In this document: positions 36,112 to 49,304 of the stretch, piece by piece | Layout of the letters: each line of letters starts with the position of its first letter | How positions within the stretch are numbered: the first letter of the stretch is position 1 | Source: Pseudoscleropodium purum | Taxonomy: Eukaryota; Streptophyta; Bryopsida; Hypnales; Brachytheciaceae | DNA: 64,000 nucleotides | Assembly (NCBI GenBank): GCA_963969395.1 | Contig: OZ017805.1 | Coordinates: forward strand, 496,001 to 560,000 | Reading direction: 5' to 3' | Notes under the pieces: generated by a model | What the model was told of the DNA's origin: nothing | What the model saw: the letters and a program-made list of their open reading frames with translations, nothing else | Databases searched by the model: none | Program-made: the position numbers and the translations under genes

Positions 36112-36569
36112 TTAAATACCACACCTACAGAAACAGATTCTGTAACTAACGCCAGTCAGTACTGGAAGAAATAGCCACTTTACAGTCATGACTTTGAAGT
36201 GGACGAGTGTAAGGACAAATCTTTCGAAAATGCAGAATGAGTCCTGTCCCATATATTCTGCAGCGAACTCCGAGCTCGCAAGATTTGATACTGAAAGCTC
36301 ATGACAAATGGCTCTAAAAGAGCGCAGCGAGAGTCCTGAATATCTCAAACAAGGATAGCCAGTCAAGAATCCACACGTCCTTCGAATGGATTGCTCCGTA
36401 CAGTGTGATAAGTTAATCAAATGGTTCTATGCAGCTCATTCCAACACAAATACTCTTCTCATCACCATTAAGATGTCCCTGTACATTTGGGTCTTAAACA
36501 AATGCAAGCATAAAATAGATAAACTACTGTTGCATTAATTAAACCCAGGGCATCTACTCGCAAATGCTT
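36112..36569 (-). other. Probable 3' untranslated region of MMS19
   Basis: Sequence directly after the MMS19 stop codon, less AT-rich than the flanks, with a 102-codon minus-strand frame of no recognisable family. I regard it as untranslated or intronic sequence of MMS19. The true transcript end cannot be seen. Confidence 0.3.
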
Positions 36570-39500
36570 TCAACACCTGGCATTCTTGGAGTGCCTGAAC
36601 TCAAAAACCATGAGTGGTAACCTTCCACTGGTAATTTGTTCTACAGTAAATTTATGCCAAACATAAAACTTCGGGTTCAAAAAACAAGGTCTGGAAGCGC
36701 ACCAGGATTGACGGCAACGCACCGCTTCCTTGCGCACAACTCGCTTTTTATCATCCAAAGCAGCTGATATCGCTTTTGATACCTACATTTCAAAGATGAT
36801 GGCAAAGATAAGTCTCTAATTTATAGCATTACTAGTCTACTTTAGTATTCAACCCGCTGGCAAACAGATAGTCCCTCAATTTACAAAACATTATCATCAG
36901 TACAAATTACCACAAACCTCTGCCCGCAAGGGGTATACTTGAGTATAAGAGAGACCAACTGCAGCTCCCAAGCATCGAAGAGCTGTTTCTCGAACTACCT
37001 GACAGTCACCCACACATTTATAAGACTTCACTCGTGAAAATGTCATAATTTTCTAATTACGGTGTGACGTGTAGTTGCAAATCGTTGAAGTCAACTGTAC
37101 CTCATGGACATAAAAACAGATACCTCATTTACGAAGCTGAAAGAGAAAGCTCTAAGTCCGTGTAGAAACATACAACCGAGTACTGGTACTGGATCAAGGT
37201 TAGCATTTGCTTCACAGTGCTAGACACATGCTCTGCCACCGTTGACATCCCTGAATGAGCAATTAATGGACACCACGCAGTAGCTTAGGAGTACTGGTTA
37301 ATGAGAAAAATCCTGGCAGCAAAACAGAAATCGCTAATACGAGACAGAAATCGCAGAATACAAAACTGTCCACAATTCAAAATCCCACCTTGACAAACGT
37401 CCAAAAGGAATGTAGAGAGAGCCAGCAAGGTAGATTGCAAAAGCTCGGAGTCACTTCGTTCTGAGTACAAGTATGAAAGAGTTTCCAGAATAAGAGGGAA
37501 AACCTGCCCAATAAAATAGAAAGCACATTAGTTAGACCTCGTTTAGATACTTACTGAAACCATCTTGTAAATGCCTCAATTTCAAAGGATTTCTGGAATA
37601 CGACCAAGAGGGCATATGAATAACGTGTCACGAAAATGTATGTAGTAACAATTTTTTGGTTACACTACACCGTGAACACCTCATTATGTAAACTCACATG
37701 TGCACCGTCAGCCAGCAGCGCAATGTGAGGAGTGCCTGACATTAAGTGCCCTATTCCTCGATATAGCCGCAACCTGCAACAGCATCAGCTAATCGTATCA
37801 GGCAGAACTGCAGATGTAGATATCATAACCTCAACTCCGAAGAACAAAATAATAGTTCGACCTATTCTTCAAATGTCAAGATGAGAAAATAGTAGTGAGT
37901 GAAAAAGAAGTCAAACAAACTCCAAATGAAAAATAATTCACCGAAACTAGATCAATTACTTTGCTGAAGTATTTCTCGATGACCGCACAGCTTCTAGAAG
38001 GGGCGATAGCATGCTATTAAAAAATCGCTGTTTGTAAAGTGGTCGAACGACAGCGTGATGGGCTTTGTTCAGGCCAAACTCAGCGTCTCTAACGATAATT
38101 CCCAAAGATTCTGCTGCAGCCATCGCTAAGTTAAACTCCTTCCCTTCCTGCCATAGACCATCACGAATTTTTAGACAATATCTGGAATAATGGATTAGTT
38201 AAATCACAGAGGGAACTTGTCAAATAAATCTCCATTCCATATATATTGAAACAAGTGCCGTATGTGGAGGAACATTAGGGTTTTCAAAAGCGAACATTAG
38301 ATGATTGGCAAAATTGAATTCAAATTCTTTCATCACAGAAATTAGTCCAAACATTTCAGGAAATACATTTCAACAAATGGGTAGATAATGAAGCCTTGCT
38401 AAAAAATTGAGCGGTACAGGGTAATCAAATTTTTGAAAAATGGGCCGCAATGACAAACCTCAAAGGCTTCTGACAGCAGCAGCCTCAGCAAAACAGAAAC
38501 AACAACAGAAATGCCGTTGTGACCTCTCATAGCCAGACCCTTTCCAATCCATGCAGCCGCACGGACCATAGAAACCATATGGAGCATAGATCTACAGGGA
38601 ACGTTCCTCTCTGTGTCTCTGTCTTCCGGAATTTCCAAGATGGCGTTCAGAAAAATCTCAGATAAGCAAACTTCACCCAATACCATATTGACTGCTGTCT
38701 CCATATTAAAAAGACCATCTGCCTGAGTTCAAGATAAATTATACAAATTAGAAACAAGAATTTTTAGAACCTTGAGATCGATTCAGAATCACGAGTGACT
38801 AAGAACCTCAAAGACAAAAGGTCTGCGTCCGTTTCTTGGCAAGACAAGAATGCCCAAGAGATACTGAATGAGTGGAGATGTCCGACCTCATCTGTAGATG
38901 TAGCAACCCACTTGTTTAGCATTGATGCCACAGCTTGGGCAGCTGTCTCAGTGATAAAGAAAGGCTTTTCAGATAGTGCAGCACGCATCAGTGTATTCAA
39001 AAGCGTCTGCTTGTTAGGAACAGTTGCACTAGGCCTCAGTGAAACAATTACTGCAGCAACAAGAGCAATGGACCAATCCACTTCCTCTTCATCATGGTGC
39101 TCTGTTTCAAACAAAAGCTCGATTCCTTTTCGAAGAATTTCGCCTTGAACTTGTGCGTCACACTTCAAAACAGCTACTCGAATAGCTTTCACACTCCACC
39201 GTAGAACCTGTGCATGTACCGCGATAGAAACATACGGAAATTGAACTAATCATTACGACGTATCGGAAATTTTGCATGAGATAATCGAAAGACAACAACG
39301 CCATCTACAAATTTCTTCCATTTTAGTATTCTTGGCAGCATGACTCATCCTAACAAAGTTTCCCTTCTTGTTCAAATTTACAGTCTAAGGATGTTGTCCG
39401 GTCAAAATGTCCTGAAACAATGAAAAGTAGTCGACTGCCTTACTTCTTGGTTACAGTTGATAGTTTGTGCAGAGACAATGCTAAAGATCTCCATCGATAG

Positions 39501-42500
39501 ACCCATTGTATCAGACTGATCAGCGCCCTGACAATCACACCTGATCATTCAAGACTCAAGTATCAGGCCAGTAGAGATCTTTGACTTACAAGAACATGTG
39601 CATGCCATTTGACTCTAGTAACAACTGATCTTAAGCCTATTCAATGAAACGTCGTTAGTTCGACCTGCAGCAAGACTGAACCTATAAATTGTTGCCCATA
39701 ATTCCACTCGATAACTTGGCGAGACAAGAGCTTTGCAGTGTAGTTCTCCCATTCAGCAACGTAAAATTTTGTTATAAATAGAAAAAAACTCACCAAGGAA
39801 GGAGATCCTCAGACAAGCATTGCAAGATAACAACCAGCTTGGCGCAAATCTCATACACTTCTTCATTTTCCTGATTCAATGCACCAATTATTTATGATTC
39901 ATCAAACTTATCGACAGCAAGAACATAAATACTTGAGTTCTATATGCAGATGGAGCTGTAGAGATCCTTACATCAGCTCCTGAAAGATCGATGTGTATGC
40001 TTCCAATAAGGTGTCTAATCACCAATTGACGAGTGACTGATCTCGGGCCAGAAATTTTTGCAAGGGCTCGTAGATTCTTTCCCACTACAGCGCCTGTCTT
40101 GGCTTCTCGGACTGCTTTCAACAGGTCTGGAGCAACAACAGTCGATATTCCAACATGTCTATCCATTGTTCCAGACTGTTCCTCTACACTACTAATCTTT
40201 TCCAAGGCCATAGAAACATTTGTCAATAGAATTTGCTTAGTACCATCGAAGAGAAGATCCTTGAGGATTACCAGTATCCTTCTCAATTGGTTGCTAGATA
40301 ATGGAGACAGGGGGGCAGGGAATGACGCCAGAGCTTGCAACCCTCCCACTGCACAAATTCAAAGCACTTGATTTAAGGCCCCCCGAAAGCCAACATCGAT
40401 GCCCATGTGATCATGATGGTATTTCATTGCCATGTAAGGCAATTCCTCAAACCCTTCATAAGAAAAGTCAAGTCTCAGACTGAACAAAACTAGTACATAT
40501 CCTTCAACGAGTACGCAGCTGGAGAAAAGGATTAGTTTTCAACACAAGGGAAGAATAGTAATACTGGCTATGCGTATAAACCTATCTATATTGTCAAAAT
40601 ACGAAAACTGATGATGAATTTGGGGTACCAAATTCACTTAAATGTTTGGTATAGAGAGACTAAGAATATAAAGATAAGAAACTAACCAAGACAAATCCTC
40701 TATCTGGTGATCATTGATAGTCCCACAACAAATATTCCTTTCACATAAACGATTTTAAAACTCAACAAAAACAAGAGTCCTGCATTTTTAGACCTGAAAT
40801 TTTAGTCCTGAAACTACATGCAACTCAAATGAAGTATTACATTACTCTTGCCATAATTTACCTCCGAGCACTGAAGAGACTTTAGACCACTCGTCAGTGA
40901 TGGCTTGATGAAATGCAGTGATGAGGTTTTCAGACTGCTCTCGCAGTGGATTCAACCACTTCCTTGACGTCATCGATGATGACTGATGTTCTTGAAACAA
41001 CTTCTCCGCCAGGCTTCTAGCAGCTATAAGTATTTCAAGCACAACTTCGAGTCCAACATCACACCCAAATCGATCCCGATCCTCATATGAAATAACCTGC
41101 CCCCCTGAGGGACAAATGACTGGTGGCGACGCTGTGCCAGCATGGACCAGAGGAATCTCAGATGAGTAAATAATCACTTTATGACCTTGCAGGATGCACT
41201 CACGAGCGGAAGGTTTTTTTTCTGCCAACAATCCACTAGCAGAAATAAGACGTCTCAGTACTTCCTTGCAGATCACGAAGCATGAAGATGGGCTGGTTCG
41301 AGCTGATTCTGCAAGTACACGACCCGCTGCTCTAGATTGATGTTTAGCAAGATCTTTCATGGCAAATTCTGTACGTCCTTGGCCCCCAGTAAAACTTTCC
41401 AAATTTGAAATAAGGTCTTCCACGAGGCCGTCTTGAAGTACCAATCGCAAGAAATCTCCGGACTCCATAATTCCGGAATCGTTCATGACAACCTCGGATA
41501 AATACTTTTCACTTTGGAAAGCCAAAATCCAATTTGATAAGCAACTTAACGCTTCCTTAACAATCTCTGCGACTTGAGGCTCCGAAGATGTTGATAATAA
41601 TGGCACAGAAACAGGCAGAAGTTCTGCTTTGAGAGCCTCCCACACAGGAATTGTGTATTTTCTTAAAGCCTTAGCTCCATAAACGAGTCCACAGTGGCCA
41701 AGGCAGTTGAGAGAGTCCAGCTACAACAAGGAACGCAAGTCAGACTCGGTTATTGTTGTAAAATAATATCGTAAAGAAACTGACTAAAGTTTAGTACAGA
41801 CGTTCAGGAAGCGTCTTTGTCCTGACAGAAGGCTCAGTGCACACGCACCTTCGCGTAACGGAGGCTAGATGACAGTTTTCCAAGTAGTAGGGATATGCAA
41901 TATGGAGCGAAAATTGGCGTACAAGCGAAGGCCTCCTACACAACCAATACCCGAACAATGTCAAGGTAAATCTACTAAGTCAAAAGCTGACGTTTGAACT
42001 GAAGAAGGCAAAAGTAATTCCGTTGTCGGTATCATATTGATATAGAAATATGAACGACAATTCGGTGAAACTACACTCAAGGGGCTCAAAAATAATACAC
42101 AATTGTACACGAAGCGGAATTACTAAGTCCTGCACCAAACCTTACAGTACAACACGGAATAAATTTAACGCTAGGTGTTCATCATCGGAAGAAATCTAAT
42201 GTAGACAAGCAGCACCAGAATCAACAGTACTTGATTCGCTGGAAAATTTTGAGTGCCAGCTCGCCATATTGAAGGGAGGGTTATGAACCTACGCTAAGGC
42301 ATTAATAAGATCAAACATGGAATAAACGTACCTTAAGGGCAGTAGCCAGGTCTTCTCTGGTTACGCTACCCAGAGTAACTGATTGCTATAACAGACGATA
42401 AATAAAATTCGGCGTCACTGACACAAACAAAGTCAACAAAATAGCGGAATAGCACCCGATCACCTGAACATAAAATTACCAACTGAACACCATAGCGATC

Positions 42501-44911
42501 TCTGTGGGAACCTTTTGGGAAGCTCCCAACAACTTTCTTAGCTCTCAATACTAAATCCGGACGCGACGGATTGCTGGATTTCTTAACTAAAAGACGAGAA
42601 AATTTAATTTTATCAAAAAAGAAACCGTTTACTCACAGGACTGAAAGAGATTGGGAAGTATCGGCTGACAACGTCAAAAAGTTCGTCCGCACAAGAAGCC
42701 ATAGGCCCATTGTGATCAGGGTAAAGTCTAGCCAACAACTGTATGATCCGGAAAGCCAATAATAAACAGCGTGGGTCCGTCTCTCCTTCGATGGCAGCGA
42801 CAACACCAAATATAAGATCGCCTTCCTGCATCCCAGACTATGTGAGCATGTCCAAGTTCACGGAGAAGGCTCAAGAATCGAAAACCTGGGATCAAGAGAA
42901 ACAGATACATCTACACACCAGTGAACTAGTAAGAAAGAATCGTACCAGAGGCGCAATTGCATCTGCATGCTCCTCCAGCAGACATTCAAACAGCTCCAAA
43001 CACAGCTGAATCCGGACAGCAGATGATCAGATTATTTAGCATTTGAGAGTAAAAATGTAGATTAAAAACTTGAAGTAGAAACCCTACTTAGTCTTCCAAT
43101 CATTAAGAAAGCATTAATCTACAGAACACAATAAAGAAAAGTCATGTATGCTTCCTCAGGGAAAACATTAAAACAAGTCAAAAACATTATTCACCTCATT
43201 TAACTCGCTGTAATAGCGGATTAAATGGTAATCAAATTACAGGAACGTTTCAAGAAATAAGGAAATTACCATGCGGTCAGGTTGTGCGAGAGCCTGAACG
43301 TGAAGAACAGCTAATGCAGAATTTGCCACTTCATTTGCTTCTGCCGCTTCCACGGCTCCCACTTCTGACCTCCTCCTTAGAAGACTAAGGGAACCGAGGA
43401 CCGCACCTCGCAAACAATGCCAGTCACCCTGAGCATCAAATCGAGAACGATCAGAATTCACTACATCAGCCACTACTTGGTAGGACAAGGAAAACAAGAG
43501 ATATAGCAATAATAAGTACGAACACCAGACTCAACTTGGCCCCCAAACCTCCCGATCCGTTCCCAGATATTTCGAATTTAATTAGACCAATGAACTCACT
43601 ACTTTGTTTCGGTAGCGTTAAAGAAACAGTCAATTCATGGCAGACTCAGGTTCCAGGGACGGATGGATTTGTTCACGGAGAAGAATATCAAGCAGAAGTA
43701 AGCAAAACTTACAAGTCGTGCACTGTAGAAGTTCGTAAGACTCTTTACGGCTGTGTCCTCGAGAGACTTTCCTGACAGATTGGCGAGTATGTCTGAAAGT
43801 AGCAATGTACCTGCAATCAGGCGAAAAAATACTTGGCATCAAACTCTTCATAAACAAAATACAAAAACAAAATTAATCGAAGCATTTCTATCAATCACTA
43901 AGCCTTCCGGTTAGAATCCTTGAAAAGCTGTATACAATGTTGATAGTTAATAGCACCATAATAGATATAATGATAAGGTAAGCAGCTCGTCACTATCGTC
44001 CAAAATAAAAATGGCAAAAATGTTTGTCATGTTTGCTGTTGACGTTGTTGTCTGCATTAGAATACTAACACTGGCATACGACATACAGTTAAGTGTATAC
44101 ACATTTTGAGCCTACCAAACCATTCCTGTATAAGATAGCATCAACTAGTATTCTGCAATTAAACAATAAAACATCAATAAAAGAGGGCACACCTCGATCT
44201 CTGACGGCATTGTCGCTTGTGGTCAAATATGCTCCAAGCGTTATGACCTACAAATAAACAGCAGCTCCGTCAGGATACAGCTGTTCTTCCAAATATTGTT
44301 ACTTCCTAATGTCCAGGAAAAGGGATCGACAGAAATGTTCGCTAACCAAGCTCTGAATTGTGAGTCTGTCATGTACAACCTCCAGGGAAAGCGCTTGCAC
44401 AATACTCGCCTGCGAATTTGCATGCGTTAGTCCACAGAAATACAATTTTCCAAACCCAAGATAACCAGGAATGCAGACTTCCTTAGGTTGCTTAGAGGCA
44501 TCAAAAAACTTCCTACACTCTCTTTCCTAAACCAATAGGATTATATTTGCAATTGCATGAGTGAACTGCTTTTTTACAACAATACTCCCGCACAAGAGCA
44601 TACAACATTCTCTAAAATCTAAACACCAGGTCAAAAGAAATGCGGAGAGCCCGAAAGAGACCTCCACATTCAGACACCAACAAAGGAACACAAAAGACAT
44701 TTTAGTACTACAGAATTAATCCGATCAAGACGCGACAAAACAAGAATATTCACTTGAGCCAAAGAAGAGAATCTTCGCAGTCCTGGCAAAACGTTTACCT
44801 AAAGACATCTGAATTTCAGTAACGAATTGTATCTGTCACCTGTTCTGCAGCGGAACACTGTGTATCAATGCAATATCCGATGAGCGGTTGAAGAGAACTA
44901 GCTTCTGCCAT
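36570..44911 (-). CDS. MMS19: MMS19 homologue (cytosolic iron-sulfur assembly targeting factor), about 22 exons
   Basis: HEAT-repeat adaptor that, in known plants and animals, works with CIA1 and the CIA2/AE7 protein to deliver Fe-S clusters to nuclear enzymes such as XPD, DNA polymerases and DNA glycosylases. Exons in transcript order: 44,911-44,840; 44,409-44,347; 44,247-44,193; 43,810-43,713; 43,428-43,270; 43,005-42,946; 42,825-42,637; 42,385-42,332; 41,935-41,849; 41,720-40,862; 40,348-39,972; 39,870-39,794; about 39,636-39,590; 39,527-39,444; 39,207-38,887; 38,722-38,459; 38,147-37,960; 37,773-37,698; 37,503-37,389; 37,250-37,177; 36,998-36,918; 36,782-36,570. Diagnostic segments: AYLTTSDNAVRDRG, DWHCLRGAVLGSLSLLRR, GDLIFGVVAAIEGETDP, SLLLGKLSSSL, AAWIGKGLAMRGH, HHAVVRPLYKQRFF and LDDKKRVVRKEAVRCRQ. 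GT/AG sites and phases agree throughout except between exons 12 and 13, where the best sites are one base out of phase. The product is about 1,200 residues, close to the family size. The ATG has an in-frame TAA 18 bases upstream. The tail runs about 43 residues beyond the usual end. Confidence 0.9.
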
Positions 44912-45110
44912 CACTGTAAGCCCCAGTTACATCAAACTCAATCAGAGCACAATGAAGCAACCTGTGCCCCAAAGCAGAGCACTTCATAGTCAAGAGGCAC
45001 GCGCAAATGAGGGCAACGGAGGGCGTGCGACGTCGCAGGTGAGGGCGCGGAGGGCACGGAAACGCGAATTTGCACCAGGGAGCCTTCACGGGCCAGAGCT
45101 AACCGAATAT
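44912..45110 (-). promoter_or_regulatory. Probable MMS19 promoter and 5' leader
   Basis: The 200 bp upstream of the MMS19 start are distinctly richer in C and G (GGGCGCGGAGGGCACGG near 45,045) than the surrounding repeats, with no TATA box. This suits a broadly expressed gene. The transcription start cannot be placed. A plus-strand frame of 110 codons at 44,952-45,284 overlaps this region, but I see no protein features in it. Confidence 0.4.
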
Positions 45111-46807
45111 GAATCACAGGTCCGCTTCACACATTGGCACAAGGTTGAGAGTCCGTCGGCCTCCACCAATCAAATTTCAAAAAATCCTGACTTTGGCTTC
45201 TCTACCCTTCACACAAGGTGGCACAATCCAAAGTCCATCACCCTCCCAAGTGCCTACATGGAAGCCCAAACTTTTAGGTGGTAATGACTTCACGACGAAC
45301 TTTTAATCAAAGTTTGAATCGTCACTTTGTGGTGACCTAAACTTAAATCGAGAGTTCATCAAATTATCTATTTATTGCCCATTTCTTTCGACTCCCACCC
45401 AAAGTTTGGCTATGAACTCCCATGGCCTCTCGACTAGGTCGGCCCATGTGTGAAGTACCCCGCAGCCTTCACCAGACCTACACACATGGAATGGGATGAG
45501 GGTTGGATTCGATGTCAAATGAAAAAGGTTGGGCCCCTATCCTATTGTTTACACTATCAGACTGCGCTCCAACCACACGTCACCTAGAAGATGATTTATA
45601 GCAAGTTCAAGACCTAGGGTTAAACCAAATACACTAACTTATTTCGTGAAGATTCATAGAGAGAAACAAGCTCAAGGACAAGCTTGAGATTAGAAAGTAC
45701 TAGGGAGAGAGACAAGGAGGATTTGCTAGGAGGTTACCGCTTCTACTAGTCCAGTTCTAATTTTGGAGTGTTTTGTTTCATCCTACAAAGAAAACCACCA
45801 GTGTAAATACCGTGAGGGTTCAGGTCACGTTAAGATCAGTTCCCACCGATTCAAGCTTTTGCAAGGGTTGATTGGTTTGCCGAATCTTCCAAAGGTGCCG
45901 ATTTTGTCATGATCGCCCAATTCAACCTTGAGAACATGATGGGAACATAGGAGAAACTGCTCTTAACACTAGAGAACGGGCCAATACAAAATATGCCTAC
46001 ACCGGCACATTCTCTAAAACATAAAATATTAGCTCTACTTGGTGAGGACTAGCTCAAGCAAACCCATACCTTTCAGCTCTCATATCAAACGTCAAACACC
46101 CTCCGTTAGCCTCATGTGTACAACTCTCGTATTTAGTTACTACTCATGGGAAAAAAAACATTAGGAAACACTATAATGGCTTAATTACTAAGTAGCATGG
46201 CAACAACTCCCTACCTAGGTAGCACATATATAGGGTGGACCAAAAGGGCCACTTTCTATCCATACTCCAAAGCAAGGATCACTTAGACTCCAGGGCCAGG
46301 CCACTCGTGGTAAAGGATGGGGTACTTGTGGCCAAGTCTGGGGTAGCTCTAGTTCAATTACATAGTTTTTGGAAACCTCCCCATGTATCTTTTTCATCCA
46401 TTTATTGATGAATCTCATTTGAGCTTACCACTGCGGCATTGTACATCTAACCTATCAATGCTAGATGGTGTCTTTTGTGCTTCTTGTCTTCTCGTTGGAA
46501 ACATGAAGTTGTGGTATGTGTGAAGATTGAGCATGTAGTTCAGTACCCAAAGATTGAGCATGCAAAGGATGAAAAACAAATTATGGTGTGTCAAGTGCTG
46601 AGGAGCGAGTTGTAGTAGTTCAAGGATTGAAAAGTAAGTTATTTTGCTTTAAAAGTTGAGGAGCGAGTTGAAGCGCAACTTAGGCAACAAACGGGCTCAT
46701 CATTATGAGGTTTCTACTAAACAAATGTATTGCATTTCAAGGTGTCAATCTCACCTTCAATATAGAAGCTTGTGTACATATGAAGTTATCAAATATGCAT
46801 TGAATGT
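45111..46807. other. No gene seen
   Basis: Intergenic sequence of mixed composition upstream of MMS19. No supportable coding region, RNA gene or element ends. Confidence 0.5.
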
Positions 46808-46960
46808 CACTAGAAAAAAAGCATGTCGACTCCAACAAAAAATGTCATCTAAAATTTATTGAAAATTTTGTTTTCAATGCTTAGAATGTGCTCAAAACAA
46901 GGTTTTCAACAAATTTCAAATGACATTTTTTGTTGGAGCCAACATGCTTTTTTTCGAGTA
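46808..46960. mobile_element. CACTA-type MITE, 153 bp, almost fully fold-back
   Basis: The left end is CACTAGAAAAAAAGCATG. The right end, read inward, is TACTCGAAAAAAAGCATG. The two arms of about 70 bp match with few differences and nearly meet in the middle. A 3-bp duplication TGT flanks both sides (46,805-46,807 and 46,961-46,963), as expected for CACTA elements. It has no coding capacity. A transcript through it would form a long hairpin. Confidence 0.8.
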
Positions 46961-46963
46961 TGT

Positions 46964-47885
46964 GCAATTACTAAGTGTGTGAGTATGTGTGGTGTCTCAA
47001 AGACATTGACCATATAGTTGATTGTTGTGTACCTTGCAAAAAATTGATACCGGTGCTGGTGAGTGATGAATGTGCACTCAGACGTATTATCCGGTTTGGA
47101 GTTGTTGCTAGGGGCTTTGCACTACAATTTGAAGTCCATTTTAGGCTCTTCAATGATTCCAATTAGCTACTTCATTTTTAAGGTTGGAATTATTAAATGT
47201 TGATGGTTCTTTAGAAGGTTCTGCCTATGTCTTCCGATGCATTAGCAGTTTAGGGTGGAGTGACCAAATCTTTGCAATTTACAACTCTACCACATCTTCC
47301 TTAGATGCTAGGTGATGATTGACATTGTTGATTGTAGATTGTTAGGTCGGAGACAACAATATAAAAATATCTTCAACATAGGTTGCAAGATTGTTTTTCA
47401 TAATTTTCTTAAATTAGGGTTTACATTTGCCTTTAGTATTGTCACAAATGTCGCAAATTTGGCTTCACAAAACCTGGAGATATAGTTGTACGTTTAGGTC
47501 TATTTCTTTTGGCTTTTCAAGTAATCAATAACAAATTTTATACTTCTAAATTTTTACTTATTATTGATTACAAAAAAAGCAGTGGCAAGACCAAATCTTG
47601 AAGAAGCTCTTGGGCAAACTCCAACTATTGACTTTGCATACATTAGGTATGAATGGCAGAACATGAATTTATTCTACATCCATTATACATAACTATTGCA
47701 TTTTGCAGCCCTACACATGTAATTCCTTCACTCTGATTGAATTAATATGGTATTGTGTGTTCATTTTTGCCATAACTCTATAGTAGCATCCTTCATATTG
47801 AGTTTGCCTTTTATAATGATTTAGTGTATACAACTCAGGATTGGTATCGTTCATTATATAGCTAACAATGCATGTAGGTTTATTA
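46964..47885. other. No confident gene
   Basis: AT-rich. Complementary frames of 63 codons at about 46,971-47,166 lack recognisable motifs. Confidence 0.4.
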
Positions 47886-48048
47886 TGAATAATTATAGTT
47901 TTTTTTATTAATAATTATAGTTTTTTATTAATAATTATAGTTTTTTAATTAATAATTATAGTTTTTTAATTAATAATTATAGTTTTTTAATTAATAATTA
48001 TAGTTTTTTATTAATAATTATAATTATTATGAATAATAATAGTTTTTT
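47886..48048. repeat. AT-rich tandem repeat, ~20-bp unit
   Basis: About seven to eight copies of a unit like TTTTTTAATTAATAATTATAG, with small length changes in the T run. Confidence 0.9.
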
Positions 48049-48584
48049 CATTGATTGATGAGAAAGAACTTGGTGCTTGACTTGACACATTTTGCTGGTT
48101 CCAAATATGGAAGAGTTTGGCTTGAAATGGATATGATCTTACAACGTATGATGAGACATTACGAGGGGGGAATGGCATTGATTTGCTAAATCATGTAGTT
48201 GCAAATGCCATAAGGAAGGGTGGAAAAGATTGGTTAGAGGAATTGGAACATCTATAGATCCTTGAAATGATTGTATTCTTTCCACTCAATGTGCACAATA
48301 TTATAAAGTACTGCTCCTACTTGTCTATCTTTGCATGGAGGATGGACTATTCCACCAAATGTTTTAATGGTGGTCTTATGCACTATAGCCTCGACTTACA
48401 AGGCCCCTTAATATTCACTTCCACTCTCACAAAGTCTTACATTCATCATATCATCCTTCCTCCCAATGGTCACAAAGAATTCTCTAGATTCTCTACCTCA
48501 TCCCAATGCTAAGTACTATTTATCATCTCTCTTTTTTCCATGGCCTATTTCATTTTCCCCAACTCTAATCTCCTTCCATTATTT
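48049..48584. other. No confident gene
   Basis: A short plus-strand stretch at about 48,125-48,255 reads like protein (DLTTYDETLRGG, NAIRKGGKDWLEELE) in one frame. It is an isolated fragment of unknown family. Confidence 0.35.
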
Positions 48585-48700
48585 ATAGTGGCTCCATTGG
48601 TAGAGAGCTTAGATAATAGTGTGTGTGTGTGTGTGTGGGGGGGGGGGGTAAGTTGGTATGAGGTTGGACTTCTTTCCATCTAACTTCCATTTGATTGATG
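48585..48700 (+). repeat. Possible tRNA-derived SINE head with (GT)n and a G run
   Basis: TGGCTCCATTGGTAGAG (near 48,590) resembles the A box of tRNA promoters, and GGTTGGACTTC (near 48,662) resembles a B box. Between them are (GT)9 at 48,619-48,636 and 12 G at 48,637-48,648. The body does not fold as a tRNA, so a decayed SINE is the likelier reading. No target duplication was found. Confidence 0.35.
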
Positions 48701-48769
48701 TTTCTAATTTTTATATCCTCTTCTCTTATTGACCCCTTTTTAATTGGACTCCCCCTCCTCTCTTAGACT

Positions 48770-49300
48770 GTATATCCCCTCTCTATGTGAGTGTTGGTCC
48801 CTCCTTGTAAATGTTGTACCCTCGTTCGGGGCGTTAGACTCTCTTCATGAGCATTGGGCCTTCCTTCGTGAATGCTAGACCTCTTTTGTGAGCGTTGGCT
48901 CTCTTGGGGGGCCTGGGTATCAGGGCTCCGGGTATCAGGGCTTTGGTTGGTCCTCCTTGTGAACATTGGCTCTCTTTTAGGGACGCTAACTTTCTTTGTG
49001 AGCGCTAGACGTGGTTATCAAGGGCTCTAGGTATGGGCTCCAGTTGGTCCTCTTTGGTGAACTCTAGACCTTGTGAGCGTTGGTCTTCAAGTATTGCGGG
49101 CTCTAGGTATCAATGACTCCGGGTATTGAGGCTTCAGTTGGTCTTCCTTGTGAACATTGGTTCTCCTTCGAGGACATTGACCTCCTTCTTGAGCGCTAGA
49201 CTTAGGTATCAGGAGCTCCAGGTATGGGGCTCTGGTCGATCCCTCCTATGAACATTGATCCTCCTTCATAAGTGTTGGACCTTAGTATTAGGGCTCCAGA
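48770..49300. repeat. Short-unit array around GTGAGCGTTGGTCCTCCTT
   Basis: Many imperfect units of about 18-35 bp, containing GTGAGCGTTGG, GTGAACATTGGCTCTCC and GGGCTCCGGGTATCAGG. These combine into a longer order of roughly 110-130 bp. Higher in G and C than its flanks. Similar in kind, not sequence, to the arrays at 3,107, 7,720, 18,240 and 60,215. Confidence 0.65.
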
Positions 49301-49304
49301 TATC

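Noticed and set aside
44952..45284. 110-codon plus-strand frame divergent from MMS19
   Set aside because: Overlaps the likely MMS19 promoter and has no recognisable protein features.
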